A stretch of DNA of 16,929 nt from CAZRZN01 sp964604565 (GCA_964604565.1 CAZRZN010000068.1:1-16929), one strand, 5' to 3'. Shown: positions 1-7,428, counted from the first letter of the stretch. The notes: generated from the sequence alone by a model not told the origin. Numbers and translations: made by a program.

Positions 1-163
1 ACAGCCAGTCGGCGATCTGGACGTCCGGATGACCCGTCTCGAACGTGATAAAGAAATGATGCTCACCCGGCAGCCCGTTGGCCTTCACGTCCAGCAGAAC
101 CTGCTGAATCAGCCCCCGCATGGCGCGGTGCATCAGTTTGCCGTAATCTATGCCTCGTGACAT
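1..163 (-). CDS. sspB: SspB-family ClpXP adaptor, 3' part cut by window edge
   Basis: The visible 54 codons begin MSRGIDYGKLMHRAMRG and continue with a GLPGEHHFFITFETGHPDV stretch. This is the N-terminal signature of the alphaproteobacterial SspB (stringent starvation protein B) family. SspB binds ssrA-tagged proteins and delivers them to the cytoplasmic ClpXP protease. The ATG at 161-163 is preceded by a GGGAAGAGG Shine-Dalgarno stretch, which fixes the start. The gene runs off the left edge, so the C-terminal ClpX-binding tail is not seen. It lies 63 nt downstream of chrA on the same strand; the two functions are unrelated and any co-transcription is probably incidental. Recognition is by remembered family sequence and is fairly secure. 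Confidence 0.87.
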   Translation of the reverse strand, partial: MSRGIDYGKLMHRAMRGLIQQVLLDVKANGLPGEHHFFITFETGHPDVQIADWL

Positions 164-226
164 GAGCGCCTCTTCCCAAAGTGGCCTGATCATATTGTTT
201 TTGGCGCAGAACGAAAGGGGCGAATG

Positions 227-1480
227 TCAGAAGGTCCCCAGCGTCCAGCCTGCCAGCGCGCAGACCGACAGGGTCAGCGGCACTCCGCGTCGCGCCCAGA
301 TCAGCAGGATCGCGGCGAGGGCGATCAGCGGAAGAACCTGCCACCGCAAGGACGGGAGCACCGGCAGATCGAGAGAAACCGGCCCAAGGGACAGCGGCAC
401 CACCTCGCCAAAGACGACATGCAGCGCGAACCACAGCGAGAGATTGAGAATCACCCCCACGACCGCCGCCGTGATACCCGCCAGCGCGGTTCGCAGACGC
501 GGACGCGCCAGCAGGGTTTCCACATGCGGCGCCCCGGCAAAGATCCACAGGAAACAGGGCACGAAGGTCATCCAGAGCGTCAGCGCGCCCGCGGCCAGAC
601 CCAGCCACATCCCGCCCTCCGCATGGCCGGCAAGTTGACCGACAAACTGCGTGACAAGGATCAGCGGGCCCGGCGTCGTTTCCGCCAACCCGAGGGCATC
701 GACCATCTGCGGCGCCTCCAGCCAGCCATGTGTCTGAACGACCTCCTGCGCCATGTAGGCCAGCACCGCATAGGCACCGCCAAAGGTCACGACCGCCAGC
801 TTGGCGAAAAACCCGGCAAGCGCCAACAGCATCTCCTGACCTGTCAGCCACAACAAGGGCAGCGGTGCCAGCCAAAGCCCGGCCCATAGCAGGAGCACGC
901 CCGGACTTGTCCGGCCGCCGCCCGCATCGGCGGGGGGCGGCATGGGTGCCGCGTCCGGCGGCAGACGCAGGGCGCCCCAAAGGGCCGCCAGCCCGATGAT
1001 CAGGGGAAAGGGCAGATCGAGGGCGTAGATTCCCAGAAAAGACAGGGCTGCCGCCGCGCGATCCGGCCAGCCTTTGAGGGCCTTGCCCGACAAGCGCCAA
1101 AGCGCCTGCGCCACGATCATCACGACACAGGACTTGACGCCCAGCAGGATCGCCGCGGTTTCCGGTCGGGTGCCGTGGCTCGCGTAGATCAGCGCCAGCA
1201 GGGCAATCACCACGGCCCCGGGCAGCACGAACAAACCGCCCGCGATCACGCCGCCCGCGATGCCGCGCAGCCGCCAGCCCGCATAGGTGGCCAGTTGCAT
1301 CGCCTCCGGCCCCGGCAGCAACATGCAAAAGCTGAGCGCCCGCAGAAACTGCTCTTCCGACAACCAGGGGCGTTCCTCGACCAGTTCCCGGTGCATCAGC
1401 GCGATCTGCGCCGCCGGTCCCCCGAAAGACAGCAGGCCGATACGGCCAAAGACAGAGGCGATGGTCGTAAGAGACGTCAT
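227..1480 (-). CDS. chrA: chromate transporter family protein (two-domain ChrA)
   Basis: The product is 417 residues, very hydrophobic, and made of two homologous halves, as in long-chain CHR-family proteins. The first half has FGGP (19-22) and LPGPEAMQLATYAGW (55-69). The second half has TFGG (232-235) and TTPGPLILVTQFVG (268-281). CHR proteins of the inner membrane export chromate, often by exchange with or mimicry of sulfate; many homologues have no tested substrate. I chose the ATG at 1478-1480 because the CHR domain starts about ten residues later. The open frame extends back to an ATG at 1702, but the extra 74 residues are Arg/Pro-rich, unlike the family, and that region holds palindromes. 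The Shine-Dalgarno at the chosen start is weak. No chrB regulator is in view. Confidence 0.9.
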   Translation of the reverse strand: MTSLTTIASVFGRIGLLSFGGPAAQIALMHRELVEERPWLSEEQFLRALSFCMLLPGPEAMQLATYAGWRLRGIAGGVIAGGLFVLPGAVVIALLALIYASHGTRPETAAILLGVKSCVVMIVAQALWRLSGKALKGWPDRAAAALSFLGIYALDLPFPLIIGLAALWGALRLPPDAAPMPPPADAGGGRTSPGVLLLWAGLWLAPLPLLWLTGQEMLLALAGFFAKLAVVTFGGAYAVLAYMAQEVVQTHGWLEAPQMVDALGLAETTPGPLILVTQFVGQLAGHAEGGMWLGLAAGALTLWMTFVPCFLWIFAGAPHVETLLARPRLRTALAGITAAVVGVILNLSLWFALHVVFGEVVPLSLGPVSLDLPVLPSLRWQVLPLIALAAILLIWARRGVPLTLSVCALAGWTLGTF

Positions 1481-1548
1481 GGCGCCCAGCGCTATCAGGA
1501 TCGGACGACGCGGATGTGACAGCCCGCTTGCGGAAAGGTCAAGCTGCG

Positions 1549-1580
1549 CCTGCCGCGAATGCGCGGCGCATTCAGGCAGG
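1549..1580. repeat. near-perfect 32-nt palindrome in chrA leader
   Basis: CCTGCC-GC-GAATGCGC at 1549-1564 is followed by one base (1565) and then GCGCATTC-A-GGCAGG at 1566-1580. Fourteen bases pair on each side, interrupted only by GC against A. With almost no loop it is better read as a protein-binding dyad or cruciform than as a terminator. There is no T-run directly after it on the minus strand. It sits 69 nt upstream of the chosen chrA start, in its presumed leader. Function is unknown. Confidence 0.55.
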
Positions 1581-1685
1581 GGCGCCTGTCTGGGCGGCTT
1601 TTCCCTTCCGAAGTTCTGGCGCGTTCCAAAAGGCGCCTGACTGCGCGGGCGCGCGCGGCGGCGCAGGTCAAAGCCGCTGAACATA

Positions 1686-1702
1686 TTGACATAAAATGTC
1701 AA
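1686..1702. promoter_or_regulatory. perfect dyad TTGACAT-AAA-ATGTCAA, candidate operator
   Basis: Seven-base arms pair perfectly around a 3-nt AAA centre in an AT-rich island within GC-rich sequence. This form suits a dimeric helix-turn-helix regulator. Each arm also contains a TTGACA -35-like hexamer, but I see no good -10 at 16-18 nt in either direction. It lies about 200 nt upstream of the chosen chrA start and about 130 nt from the hutD-like stop, so chrA is the only plausible target. The binding protein is unknown. Confidence 0.45.
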
Positions 1703-1833
1703 ATTGGCATCGACTTACCACCGCGCAAGGCTGGCCGCCGCAGCGTGCATGACCTGTCGTGCCGTCCGATGCCGGAGCCCTGTGCGGGCGGGTGTCCCCG
1801 CGACAGCCGCGAGGGGTCAAGACCGGCTGGTTT

Positions 1834-2397
1834 TCAAGGCGTCTCGCGCAGGGTGATCGTGACCAGCGTTGCCGACCCAAGCAGGTTCGCCGCCGTTGGC
1901 AGATTTATGGCGCAGTCCATCCGCCCGACCTTGGCGCCCGGTGAGGGGGCCATCTCACAGTGCCCCTCCACGCAAAAGATCATGCAGCGCTCATTGGCCC
2001 ATGCGGCGCTGCCGTCCAGACGGCAAATGGAAACCTGTGCCGACAGGCGGGTCGGGTCGAAGAACAGGTTCAGGTAGCGGATGGGACCGTCCGTCAGGCG
2101 CCCCTGGATCCGGCAACTTCCCTCGATGAGGGTCGGGCTCAGCGGCGCGACCGGGCGCCATTCGCCATCAGGCATATCCCGGATTTCCGTGCCCTTGCCG
2201 GCGATCACGGTGCTGATCCTCGTAAGGCCGGGGAAGTCCGAATAGGGACCGTCGGCGTCGACGACTGCGGTGCTCAGCCGCCAGAGCAAGGCGCCGTTCC
2301 GCCGCTCTGCGACGATTTCCGACGTGATGCCGCCGCCGTTGCGCCATGGCATGGATGTCCAGTCCTCGGGACCGATGACCCGGATCGAGTCGCTCAT
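1834..2397 (-). CDS. HutD/Ves family protein
   Basis: This 187-residue protein has the family's N-terminal MPWRNGGG motif (16-23) followed by an ITSEI stretch. WRLSTAVVDADGPYSDFPG (39-57) then leads into the cupin-like core. HutD-family proteins are small bicupin-fold proteins often encoded with histidine-utilisation genes; their biochemical role is not settled, and a binding or regulatory role has been suggested. No other hut gene is present here. Its ATG overlaps the stop of the upstream M19-family gene (ATGA, 2394-2397), so the two are almost certainly translated from one mRNA. Length is normal for the family. In this context it probably serves the LysR-controlled locus rather than histidine degradation, which is inference. 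Confidence 0.85.
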   Translation of the reverse strand: MSDSIRVIGPEDWTSMPWRNGGGITSEIVAERRNGALLWRLSTAVVDADGPYSDFPGLTRISTVIAGKGTEIRDMPDGEWRPVAPLSPTLIEGSCRIQGRLTDGPIRYLNLFFDPTRLSAQVSICRLDGSAAWANERCMIFCVEGHCEMAPSPGAKVGRMDCAINLPTAANLLGSATLVTITLRETP

Positions 2398-3380
2398 GCC
2401 TGCGGTCCGAAACTTTCATCGAAGAAGCGCAGCCAGTTTCCGCCCATGACCCCGGCGACCTCGCTCTCGGAAAAGCCGGCGCGGCGCAGCCCTGCCTCGA
2501 TCCCCGGAAAGTCGCGGTTGTCACGGAACCATTCGGGCTGCGGCGGAAACCCGGCGGCAGCGGCAGACCCTTCGCCATAGTCCATTTCACGGGTCCAACG
2601 CCCGACTCGCATCCATTCGACGACGCTGTCGGGTTGATCCTGGCAGAGGTCGCTGCCGATGCCGATCTTGTCCGGCCCCATCAATTCGGCGGTGCGTGCC
2701 GCCATCTCGCAGAAGCCGTCCAGCGTGCAGGCGCCGCCGTCCCGGAGGTGATGGGGATAAAGGGAAAACCCCAGCATCCCGCCGCTTTGCGAAAGCGCGC
2801 GCAGAACATCGTCGGACTTGTTCCGTCTGGCGGGGTGCCAGGACGACGGGTTGGCATGGGTGATCGCGATGGGTCGCCGGGAAACCTCCATCGCTTCCAG
2901 CGTCGAACGGTCGGAGGAATGCGACATGTCCACCACAAGCCCGGTCCTGTTCATCTCGGCGATGACCTGACGGCCCATGCGCGTGATGCCGGGGTCGTCG
3001 GATTCGTAGCAGCCCGTCGCCAGCAGCGACTGGTTGTTGTAGCTGAGTTGCATGAACCGCACGCCCATCTCGTGCAGGATCTCCACCAGTCCGATGTCCG
3101 CCTCTATCGGCGCGGGCGTCTGGAGGCCGAGGAAAATTGCCGTGCGTCCCGTTTCCCGCGCCCGGCGCACATCCTCCCCGGTCCGCCCTTTCAGGATCAG
3201 ATCGGAATGCTGCTGGAACCGCAGGTTCCAATCCGCGACATTGGCCGCAGTCGCGCGAAAATCCTCATGGTAGGCGATGGTGACATGGACGGCGTCCAGC
3301 CCGCCTTCGCGCATCTGCTCAAAGATCTTCGGTGACCAATTCGCATATTGCAGGCAGTCGATCCGGTAGGTCTGTGGCAT
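2394..3380 (-). CDS. M19 (membrane dipeptidase) family protein with altered metal site
   Basis: The 328-residue product has the peptidase M19 pattern. MSH (His154) and ITHANPSS (His175) match the two histidines of renal dipeptidase. HPARRNKSDDVLRAL (182-196) matches the usual HPRN-D-LRAL block, and IGIGSD (239-244) supplies the later aspartate. The N-terminal DxHxD metal motif reads DCLQY (8-12), and the bridging glutamate position reads Gln in LGLQTPAPIE (Gln87). It therefore belongs to a divergent subgroup. From memory, similar proteins lie near dimethylglycine/glycine-betaine catabolic genes in Pseudomonas. There is no signal peptide, so it is likely cytoplasmic. It is divergent from lysR across 100 bp and leads a two-gene unit with the hutD-like gene. 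Its substrate is unknown, and dipeptidase activity should not be assumed. Confidence 0.85.
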   Translation of the reverse strand: MPQTYRIDCLQYANWSPKIFEQMREGGLDAVHVTIAYHEDFRATAANVADWNLRFQQHSDLILKGRTGEDVRRARETGRTAIFLGLQTPAPIEADIGLVEILHEMGVRFMQLSYNNQSLLATGCYESDDPGITRMGRQVIAEMNRTGLVVDMSHSSDRSTLEAMEVSRRPIAITHANPSSWHPARRNKSDDVLRALSQSGGMLGFSLYPHHLRDGGACTLDGFCEMAARTAELMGPDKIGIGSDLCQDQPDSVVEWMRVGRWTREMDYGEGSAAAAGFPPQPEWFRDNRDFPGIEAGLRRAGFSESEVAGVMGGNWLRFFDESFGPQA

Positions 3381-3458
3381 GGCATTCTCACGATTGAAAA
3401 GGTCACGCCACTATGGCGCGGCGGTGAAACTTCAGTCACACTCAAACCTCTGAACCTG

Positions 3459-3477
3459 ACTTGAGAAATTCTGAAGC
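3459..3477. promoter_or_regulatory. LysR-type binding site just upstream of lysR
   Basis: The 19-nt element ACTTGAGAAATTCTGAAGC contains a T-N11-A LysR box (TGAGAAATTCTGA, 3462-3474). It differs at only three positions from the perfect palindrome at 4383-4401. It ends three bases before the lysR ATG and covers its ribosome-binding region, which suggests autorepression. Related half-sites lie farther left: ACTTCAG at 3429-3435 and TCAAACCTCTGAA at 3442-3454. Together they fill the lysR/M19 divergent region like a multi-site LysR operator. Confidence 0.6.
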
Positions 3478-3480
3478 TTA

Positions 3481-4383
3481 ATGGCCATCAAGATCGAGAT
3501 GCTCCGCTGTTATGTCGCCGTGGCGGAGCTTGGCAATCTGAACGATGCGGCCCTCCGCTTGGGGCGGACGCCTTCTGCGGTGTCGATGTCGCTCAAGCAA
3601 TTGACCGATCATCTGGGCGCACCGCTGTTCGAGAGTGACCGCAAGAACCGCCTTACCACGCTGGGCCAGTTGGTCCTGACCGAGGCCCGCGCCGGCACGG
3701 CGCAGTTCGACCGCTGCATCGACACGATCATGCAGTTGACGCAGGCCCGCAGCGGTATCGTCCGGGTTGGCGCCGTCCCATCGGTGACAACGGCGATCCT
3801 GCCGGACGTGGTGCAACGCTTTCTCAGCGACCGGCCGGATGTCGTGATCCAGGTGCGGGACATGGATTCCGGCACCGTCCAACGCGAGGTGGAGCTGGGG
3901 CGCATCGATATCGGCATCGGTTCCTGCCGGGGACCGACCGGTGCCCTTAGGCGCGTGCCCTTGTTTTCAGAGCCTTTCGGCGTGATCTGCGCCCTTGATC
4001 ATCCCTTTGCCGCCACCACTGAGCCTCTGTCATGGGACGACCTTCTTGCGCACCCCGTGATCTCCAACGCCTCGGGGGACGTGATCGAAAACGCCGCATT
4101 CCGGGCGATCGACGAGGCCGCCAATCTCCGGATTCGCAACACCGCCTCCGTCCTTGGCATGGTCAGGGCCGGGGTTGGCGTGACCGTCCTGCCAAGGCTG
4201 GCCATCGAGGGGCTTGGGCCGGGATTGCGTTTTGTGCCGCTTGCCGATCCGACGGCCCTGCGCCGGGTGGAGATCATGACCCGCGCGCAATCTGAAATGG
4301 CCCCTGTTGCCAGCGCCTTCGAGGGCGCGGTGGTCGATGGCATCGAGCGCGCGAAGCACGACATGAGGATCATACCCGCCTGA
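3481..4383 (+). CDS. LysR-family transcriptional regulator
   Basis: The 300-residue protein has the standard LysR layout. An N-terminal winged helix-turn-helix spans about 5-64, with the family pattern AAL-LGRTPSAVS-SLKQLTDHLGAPLF (23-50). A type 2 periplasmic-binding-protein-like effector domain spans about 90-295. The ATG at 3481 places LRCYVAVAELGN where family members have it. A GAAG sequence four bases upstream may serve as a weak Shine-Dalgarno. The gene lies between the divergent M19-hutD arm and the TAXI/TRAP-ridA arm, with matching palindromes at both ends. It is very likely the local regulator, responding to the transported substrate or a derivative. The effector cannot be inferred. 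Confidence 0.93.
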   Translation: MAIKIEMLRCYVAVAELGNLNDAALRLGRTPSAVSMSLKQLTDHLGAPLFESDRKNRLTTLGQLVLTEARAGTAQFDRCIDTIMQLTQARSGIVRVGAVPSVTTAILPDVVQRFLSDRPDVVIQVRDMDSGTVQREVELGRIDIGIGSCRGPTGALRRVPLFSEPFGVICALDHPFAATTEPLSWDDLLAHPVISNASGDVIENAAFRAIDEAANLRIRNTASVLGMVRAGVGVTVLPRLAIEGLGPGLRFVPLADPTALRRVEIMTRAQSEMAPVASAFEGAVVDGIERAKHDMRIIPA

Positions 4384-4401
4384 CTTCAGAATTTCTGAAG
4401 T
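4383..4401. promoter_or_regulatory. perfect 19-nt LysR-type palindrome before the TRAP operon
   Basis: ACTTCAGAATTTCTGAAGT is a perfect inverted repeat around one central T and contains the T-N11-A box TCAGAATTTCTGA (4386-4398). It overlaps the last base of the lysR stop codon and lies about 105 nt upstream of the TAXI gene start. Sixteen of its 19 bases match the element at 3459-3477. This makes it the strongest candidate for the site through which the LysR protein controls the transport operon. Confidence 0.65.
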
Positions 4402-4420
4402 TAAGGACATATGTTCTTAA
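4401..4420. promoter_or_regulatory. second inverted repeat abutting the LysR-type palindrome
   Basis: TTAAGGACATATGTTCTTAA pairs end to end except for one G/T pair. It shares its first base with the 19-nt palindrome to the left. The centre includes TATGTT, which could be part of a -10 region, but no good -35 lies at the right distance. It may be an activation half-site for the same regulator, a site for a second regulator, or promoter sequence. Confidence 0.4.
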
Positions 4421-4506
4421 TTGATTGAAGCGGCGACCGCGCGTTTCCTACGGGCGTGACGTCCGGCTGCACGGCCGATCCCGTGCTCTTGATGATGGAG
4501 ACCGAA

Positions 4507-5520
4507 ATGACCCAGACCCTTACCCGCCGCAGATTGCTTGCCACGGCCGCCGCCGCGCTGCCGCTGACCGCGATGCCGCGCCTTGCACTCTCACAGGCCC
4601 CGGATTTCCTGACCATCGGCGGTGGCCCCTCGGGCGGCGTCTTTGGCATTGTCGGGACCGGCGTGGCCGACATCCTGTCGCGGGTCTTTCCGTCGACGAT
4701 CATCGACGTGCAGCCCGGCGGCTCCGGTCCGAACCTCGTGCGGGTGCGGGACGGCAAGGCCGATCTGGGCATCACATCGGCCAACAATGCGCTGGACGCT
4801 TGGGAAGGGCGCGACCCGGCGACGCCGGCAGCGCCCGTGCAGAATGCCCGCGGCCTGATGAACATCATGCAGAGCGCCATCCAGATCTGGGTGGACGGGA
4901 ACAGCGACATCCGCTCTCTCGACGATCTGCGCGGCAAACAGGTCAGCGCGGGCCAGCCCGGTCAGACCTCGTGGCTGGCCTTCGAGAACCTGCTGGCCGC
5001 AGCCGGCATGACCACCGACGACATCGAGGCGGACGGCGGCAAGCTGCATCCCCTAAGCTGGAGCGAATCCCATGAGGCGCTGCGCAACGGTCAGCTGGAC
5101 GCGGTGATGTGGCTGTCGCTCTGGCCCCACCCGACGGTGATGCAGAACGAAACCGTGCGGCCGATGCGGGCGCTGTCCTTCGATTCCGCCGTGCTGGACA
5201 AGTTCATGGAGGACAGCGGCGCAGGGTTCGAACGGGTCACGCTGCCCGAAGGTCTGTTCGAAGGGCAGGACGTGCCGGCCGACACGGTCGGAACCAACAC
5301 CATCCTCTTCGCCGCCGCAGAGATGGAGGACGACACCGCCTATGCCATCGTCAAGCAGCTTTGGGAAAATCTGGATGATTTCAAGGCGGTGCATTCGCTG
5401 CTTGGCAACATCTCCGAAGAGACGGTGGGCCGCGGAATGATCATCCCGCTGCATCCCGGCGCAAAAGCCTATTTTGAAGAGATGGGCATTCCGGTGTCCG
5501 ACTCCTCGCTCGGAGCCTGA
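4507..5520 (+). CDS. TAXI-family TRAP transporter solute-binding protein
   Basis: This 337-residue periplasmic protein starts MTQTLTRRRLLATAAAALPL, a Tat-like signal with a TRRRLL core, probably cleaved after SQA (29-31). It then shows the TAXI pattern: LTIGGGPSGGVFGIVGTG (35-52) and a GSGPNLVRVRDGKADLGITS block (72-91). TAXI proteins capture a carboxylate-containing solute in the periplasm and hand it to a TRAP permease. A GGAG at 4497-4500, six bases before the ATG at 4507, fixes the start; the open frame continues upstream to an ATG at 4456, but those residues precede the signal. The permease gene follows after 3 nt. Ligand class is uncertain: known TAXI ligands are few and include glutamate-like compounds. 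Confidence 0.9.
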   Translation: MTQTLTRRRLLATAAAALPLTAMPRLALSQAPDFLTIGGGPSGGVFGIVGTGVADILSRVFPSTIIDVQPGGSGPNLVRVRDGKADLGITSANNALDAWEGRDPATPAAPVQNARGLMNIMQSAIQIWVDGNSDIRSLDDLRGKQVSAGQPGQTSWLAFENLLAAAGMTTDDIEADGGKLHPLSWSESHEALRNGQLDAVMWLSLWPHPTVMQNETVRPMRALSFDSAVLDKFMEDSGAGFERVTLPEGLFEGQDVPADTVGTNTILFAAAEMEDDTAYAIVKQLWENLDDFKAVHSLLGNISEETVGRGMIIPLHPGAKAYFEEMGIPVSDSSLGA

Positions 5521-5523
5521 TGC

Positions 5524-7428
5524 ATGACGGGGGTCGCGGCAGGGCAGGATCAATGGCAGGGCTACAGGAACGCGGCGATCACCGTGTTGGCGCTGGCCAT
5601 GGCTGCCTTCCACCTCGCCGCGGCCTCGCCCTTCTGGCTGGCGCCCAACTTGGTGTTGCGCGCGGTCCATGCCTTGATGGCGATCATCGTGATCCTGCTG
5701 CTGATACCCGCCGCCCGCAACCGGGCGGGGGTCGCTGCCGATGTGGTTCTGGGCGTTCTGACCGTCGTCACACTGGGCTACGCGGTGATCTTCGAGCCGT
5801 CGATCGTCGTGCGCCCGCCGTGGACACAAGAGGCGACGGCCGTTGAACTGTTCGTCGCCTTGGGCGCCCTTGTCGTCATTCTGGAGGCGACGCGCCGCGC
5901 GCTTGGAATGGCGATCGTGTCGCTCTGCCTGATCTTCATCGTCTATGCCTTCATCGGTCCGGAACTGAGATTTGTCAGTTGGCTCCGGCCTTTGGCGCAT
6001 GGCGGTGTCGGGCTGAGCGAATTCGTGGACCAGATGTATTTCAGCTTTGAGGGCGTGTTTGGCACCGCGCTTGGTGTGTCGGCCGAATATATCTTTCTTT
6101 TCGTTATGTTCGGCGCCGTTCTTCAGGTGGCGGGGGGCGGTGATTTCTTCATCACCATCACGCGCGCCATGACCGGGCAGACCCGCGGCGGCCCGGCCAA
6201 GATCGCCGTGGTGGCCAGTGGCCTCATGGGTATGATGTCGGGCAGTTCGGTGGCCAATGTGGCCACGACCGGATCGCTGACCATCCCGATGATGCTGAAA
6301 CTGGGATACCCGCGCCGACTTGCAGGCGCGGTGGAGGCCATTGCCTCCACCGGCGGCCAGATCACGCCGCCCATCATGGGCGCCGCCGCGTTTCTGATGG
6401 CGGCGATCCTTGGCATTCCCTATCTCGAAGTAGTCGCCGGCGCCCTTTTGCCCGCAGTCCTGTTCTATGTCGCGCTCTTGCTGGCGGTGCATCTGGCCTC
6501 GCTGAAACTGGATCTTCAGCCGCTGGCCAAGGCGGAGGCGGGATCGACCCGCCGGGTGCTGGCCGGGGGCTGGACCTTTTTGCTGCCGGTCGTGCTTCTG
6601 GTCACCTTGATGTTGCAGGGCTATTCGCCGGGTTACAGCGCGTTTTTCGGTGTGCTGGCCGCCCTGATCGTGCCCTACCTGCGCCCCTCCACCTTTGTCG
6701 GATGGCAGCAACTGGTCGCGGGTATCCGGCTGGGGGTCGAGGGCGCCGCCGTAGTCGCGGTCGCCTGTGCCTCTGCCGGGATCATCGTCGGGATCGTTCA
6801 GATCTCCGGTCTTGGGTTCAAGTTCAGTTCCGTGGTCACCGGCTTTGCGGGCGGATCACTGGATGCGGCCCTCGTCCTGGCGATGATCGCCGCCTTCATC
6901 TTCGGTATGGGGATGCCGACCACGGCGGCCTACATCGTGCAGGCGACACTGGTCGCGCCCGCATTGGTCAAGCTTGGGGCAGATCCGCTGGCGGCGCACA
7001 TGTTCGTCTTTTATTACGCGGTGCTGGGTCAGATCACGCCGCCTCTGGCCGTGGCGGCCTATGCCGCCGCCCCGATCGCCGGGGAAAAGGCAAGCCGCGT
7101 GGGCTGGACCGCCTTCCTGATCGGTCTGCCCATCTACATCGTGCCGTTCATGTTCGTCTCCAATACCGTGCTGTTGACGCCCGAAGCCTCCTTTGACCTG
7201 GTCTATACCCTGGGCCGGTCCGTGGTGGCGGTCGGGGCGCTGTCCGCCGTCGTCATCGGCTGGCTGTTCGGCGCGCGACTGTCGTGGCTGGCGCGGGGCG
7301 GTCTGGTCGCCACGGCCGTGCTGATGGTGCATCCGGGGGTCTGGACGTCTTTGGCCGGACTGGTGCTGCTGGTGGGGGTCTATGCGCTCCAGCGGCGTGT
7401 TTTGCATGTCAAGGAAGGTGTGTCCTGA
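5524..7428 (+). CDS. TRAP transporter fused 4TM/12TM permease (DctQM-type)
   Basis: A 634-residue polytopic membrane protein in which the small (Q) and large (M) TRAP subunits are one chain, as is usual with TAXI binding proteins. Hydrophobic segments run from about residue 18 to the C terminus. Conserved M-subunit motifs include SGSSVANVATTGS (239-251), GGQITPPIMGAAAF (277-290), FGMGMPTTAAYI (460-471) and ITPPLAVAAYAAAPIAG (504-520). It uses an ion gradient, normally sodium, to import the solute delivered by the TAXI protein. The ATG at 5524 lies 3 nt after the TAXI stop with CGGAG upstream. The stop overlaps the ridA-like start by one base (TGATG), so all three genes form one operon. Confidence 0.93.
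   Translation: MTGVAAGQDQWQGYRNAAITVLALAMAAFHLAAASPFWLAPNLVLRAVHALMAIIVILLLIPAARNRAGVAADVVLGVLTVVTLGYAVIFEPSIVVRPPWTQEATAVELFVALGALVVILEATRRALGMAIVSLCLIFIVYAFIGPELRFVSWLRPLAHGGVGLSEFVDQMYFSFEGVFGTALGVSAEYIFLFVMFGAVLQVAGGGDFFITITRAMTGQTRGGPAKIAVVASGLMGMMSGSSVANVATTGSLTIPMMLKLGYPRRLAGAVEAIASTGGQITPPIMGAAAFLMAAILGIPYLEVVAGALLPAVLFYVALLLAVHLASLKLDLQPLAKAEAGSTRRVLAGGWTFLLPVVLLVTLMLQGYSPGYSAFFGVLAALIVPYLRPSTFVGWQQLVAGIRLGVEGAAVVAVACASAGIIVGIVQISGLGFKFSSVVTGFAGGSLDAALVLAMIAAFIFGMGMPTTAAYIVQATLVAPALVKLGADPLAAHMFVFYYAVLGQITPPLAVAAYAAAPIAGEKASRVGWTAFLIGLPIYIVPFMFVSNTVLLTPEASFDLVYTLGRSVVAVGALSAVVIGWLFGARLSWLARGGLVATAVLMVHPGVWTSLAGLVLLVGVYALQRRVLHVKEGVS

Larger units (their letters stand above)
1481..1833. 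other. gene-free stretch upstream of chrA, about 350 bp
   Basis: No frame on either strand here looks like a real protein. The open frames are Arg/Pro/Ala-rich, as expected from high-GC noncoding DNA, and lack convincing ribosome binding sites. The stretch is probably the chrA leader and promoter plus the 3' flank of the hutD-like gene, since both neighbours are on the minus strand. It contains a near-perfect 32-nt palindrome at 1549-1580, a perfect AT-rich dyad at 1686-1702, and a GC-only patch around 1640-1665. I could not identify a confident -35/-10 pair. Confidence 0.6.

Noticed and set aside
63..1328. 421-codon minus-strand frame overlapping chrA and sspB in another frame
   Set aside because: It conflicts with the well-matched ChrA and SspB frames and is Gly/Arg/Ala-rich with no motif.
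1481..1702. N-terminal extension of chrA by 74 codons to an ATG at 1702
   Set aside because: The extra residues are Arg/Pro-rich and unlike CHR proteins, and the region carries palindromes including a dyad over the would-be start codon.
3406..3418. Short inverted repeat CGCCA-CTA-TGGCG in the M19/lysR spacer
   Set aside because: Five-base arms are expected by chance in GC-rich spacer, and it does not resemble the LysR-type palindromes.
4456..4506. Earlier ATG for the TAXI protein
   Set aside because: It would put 17 residues before the Tat-like signal; the ATG at 4507 has GGAG at correct spacing.
5053..6711. 552-codon open frame on the minus strand, antisense to the TAXI/TRAP genes
   Set aside because: Composition is His/Arg/Gln/Gly-rich with no domain pattern, and it mirrors two well-supported plus-strand genes; a codon-bias shadow of high-GC DNA.
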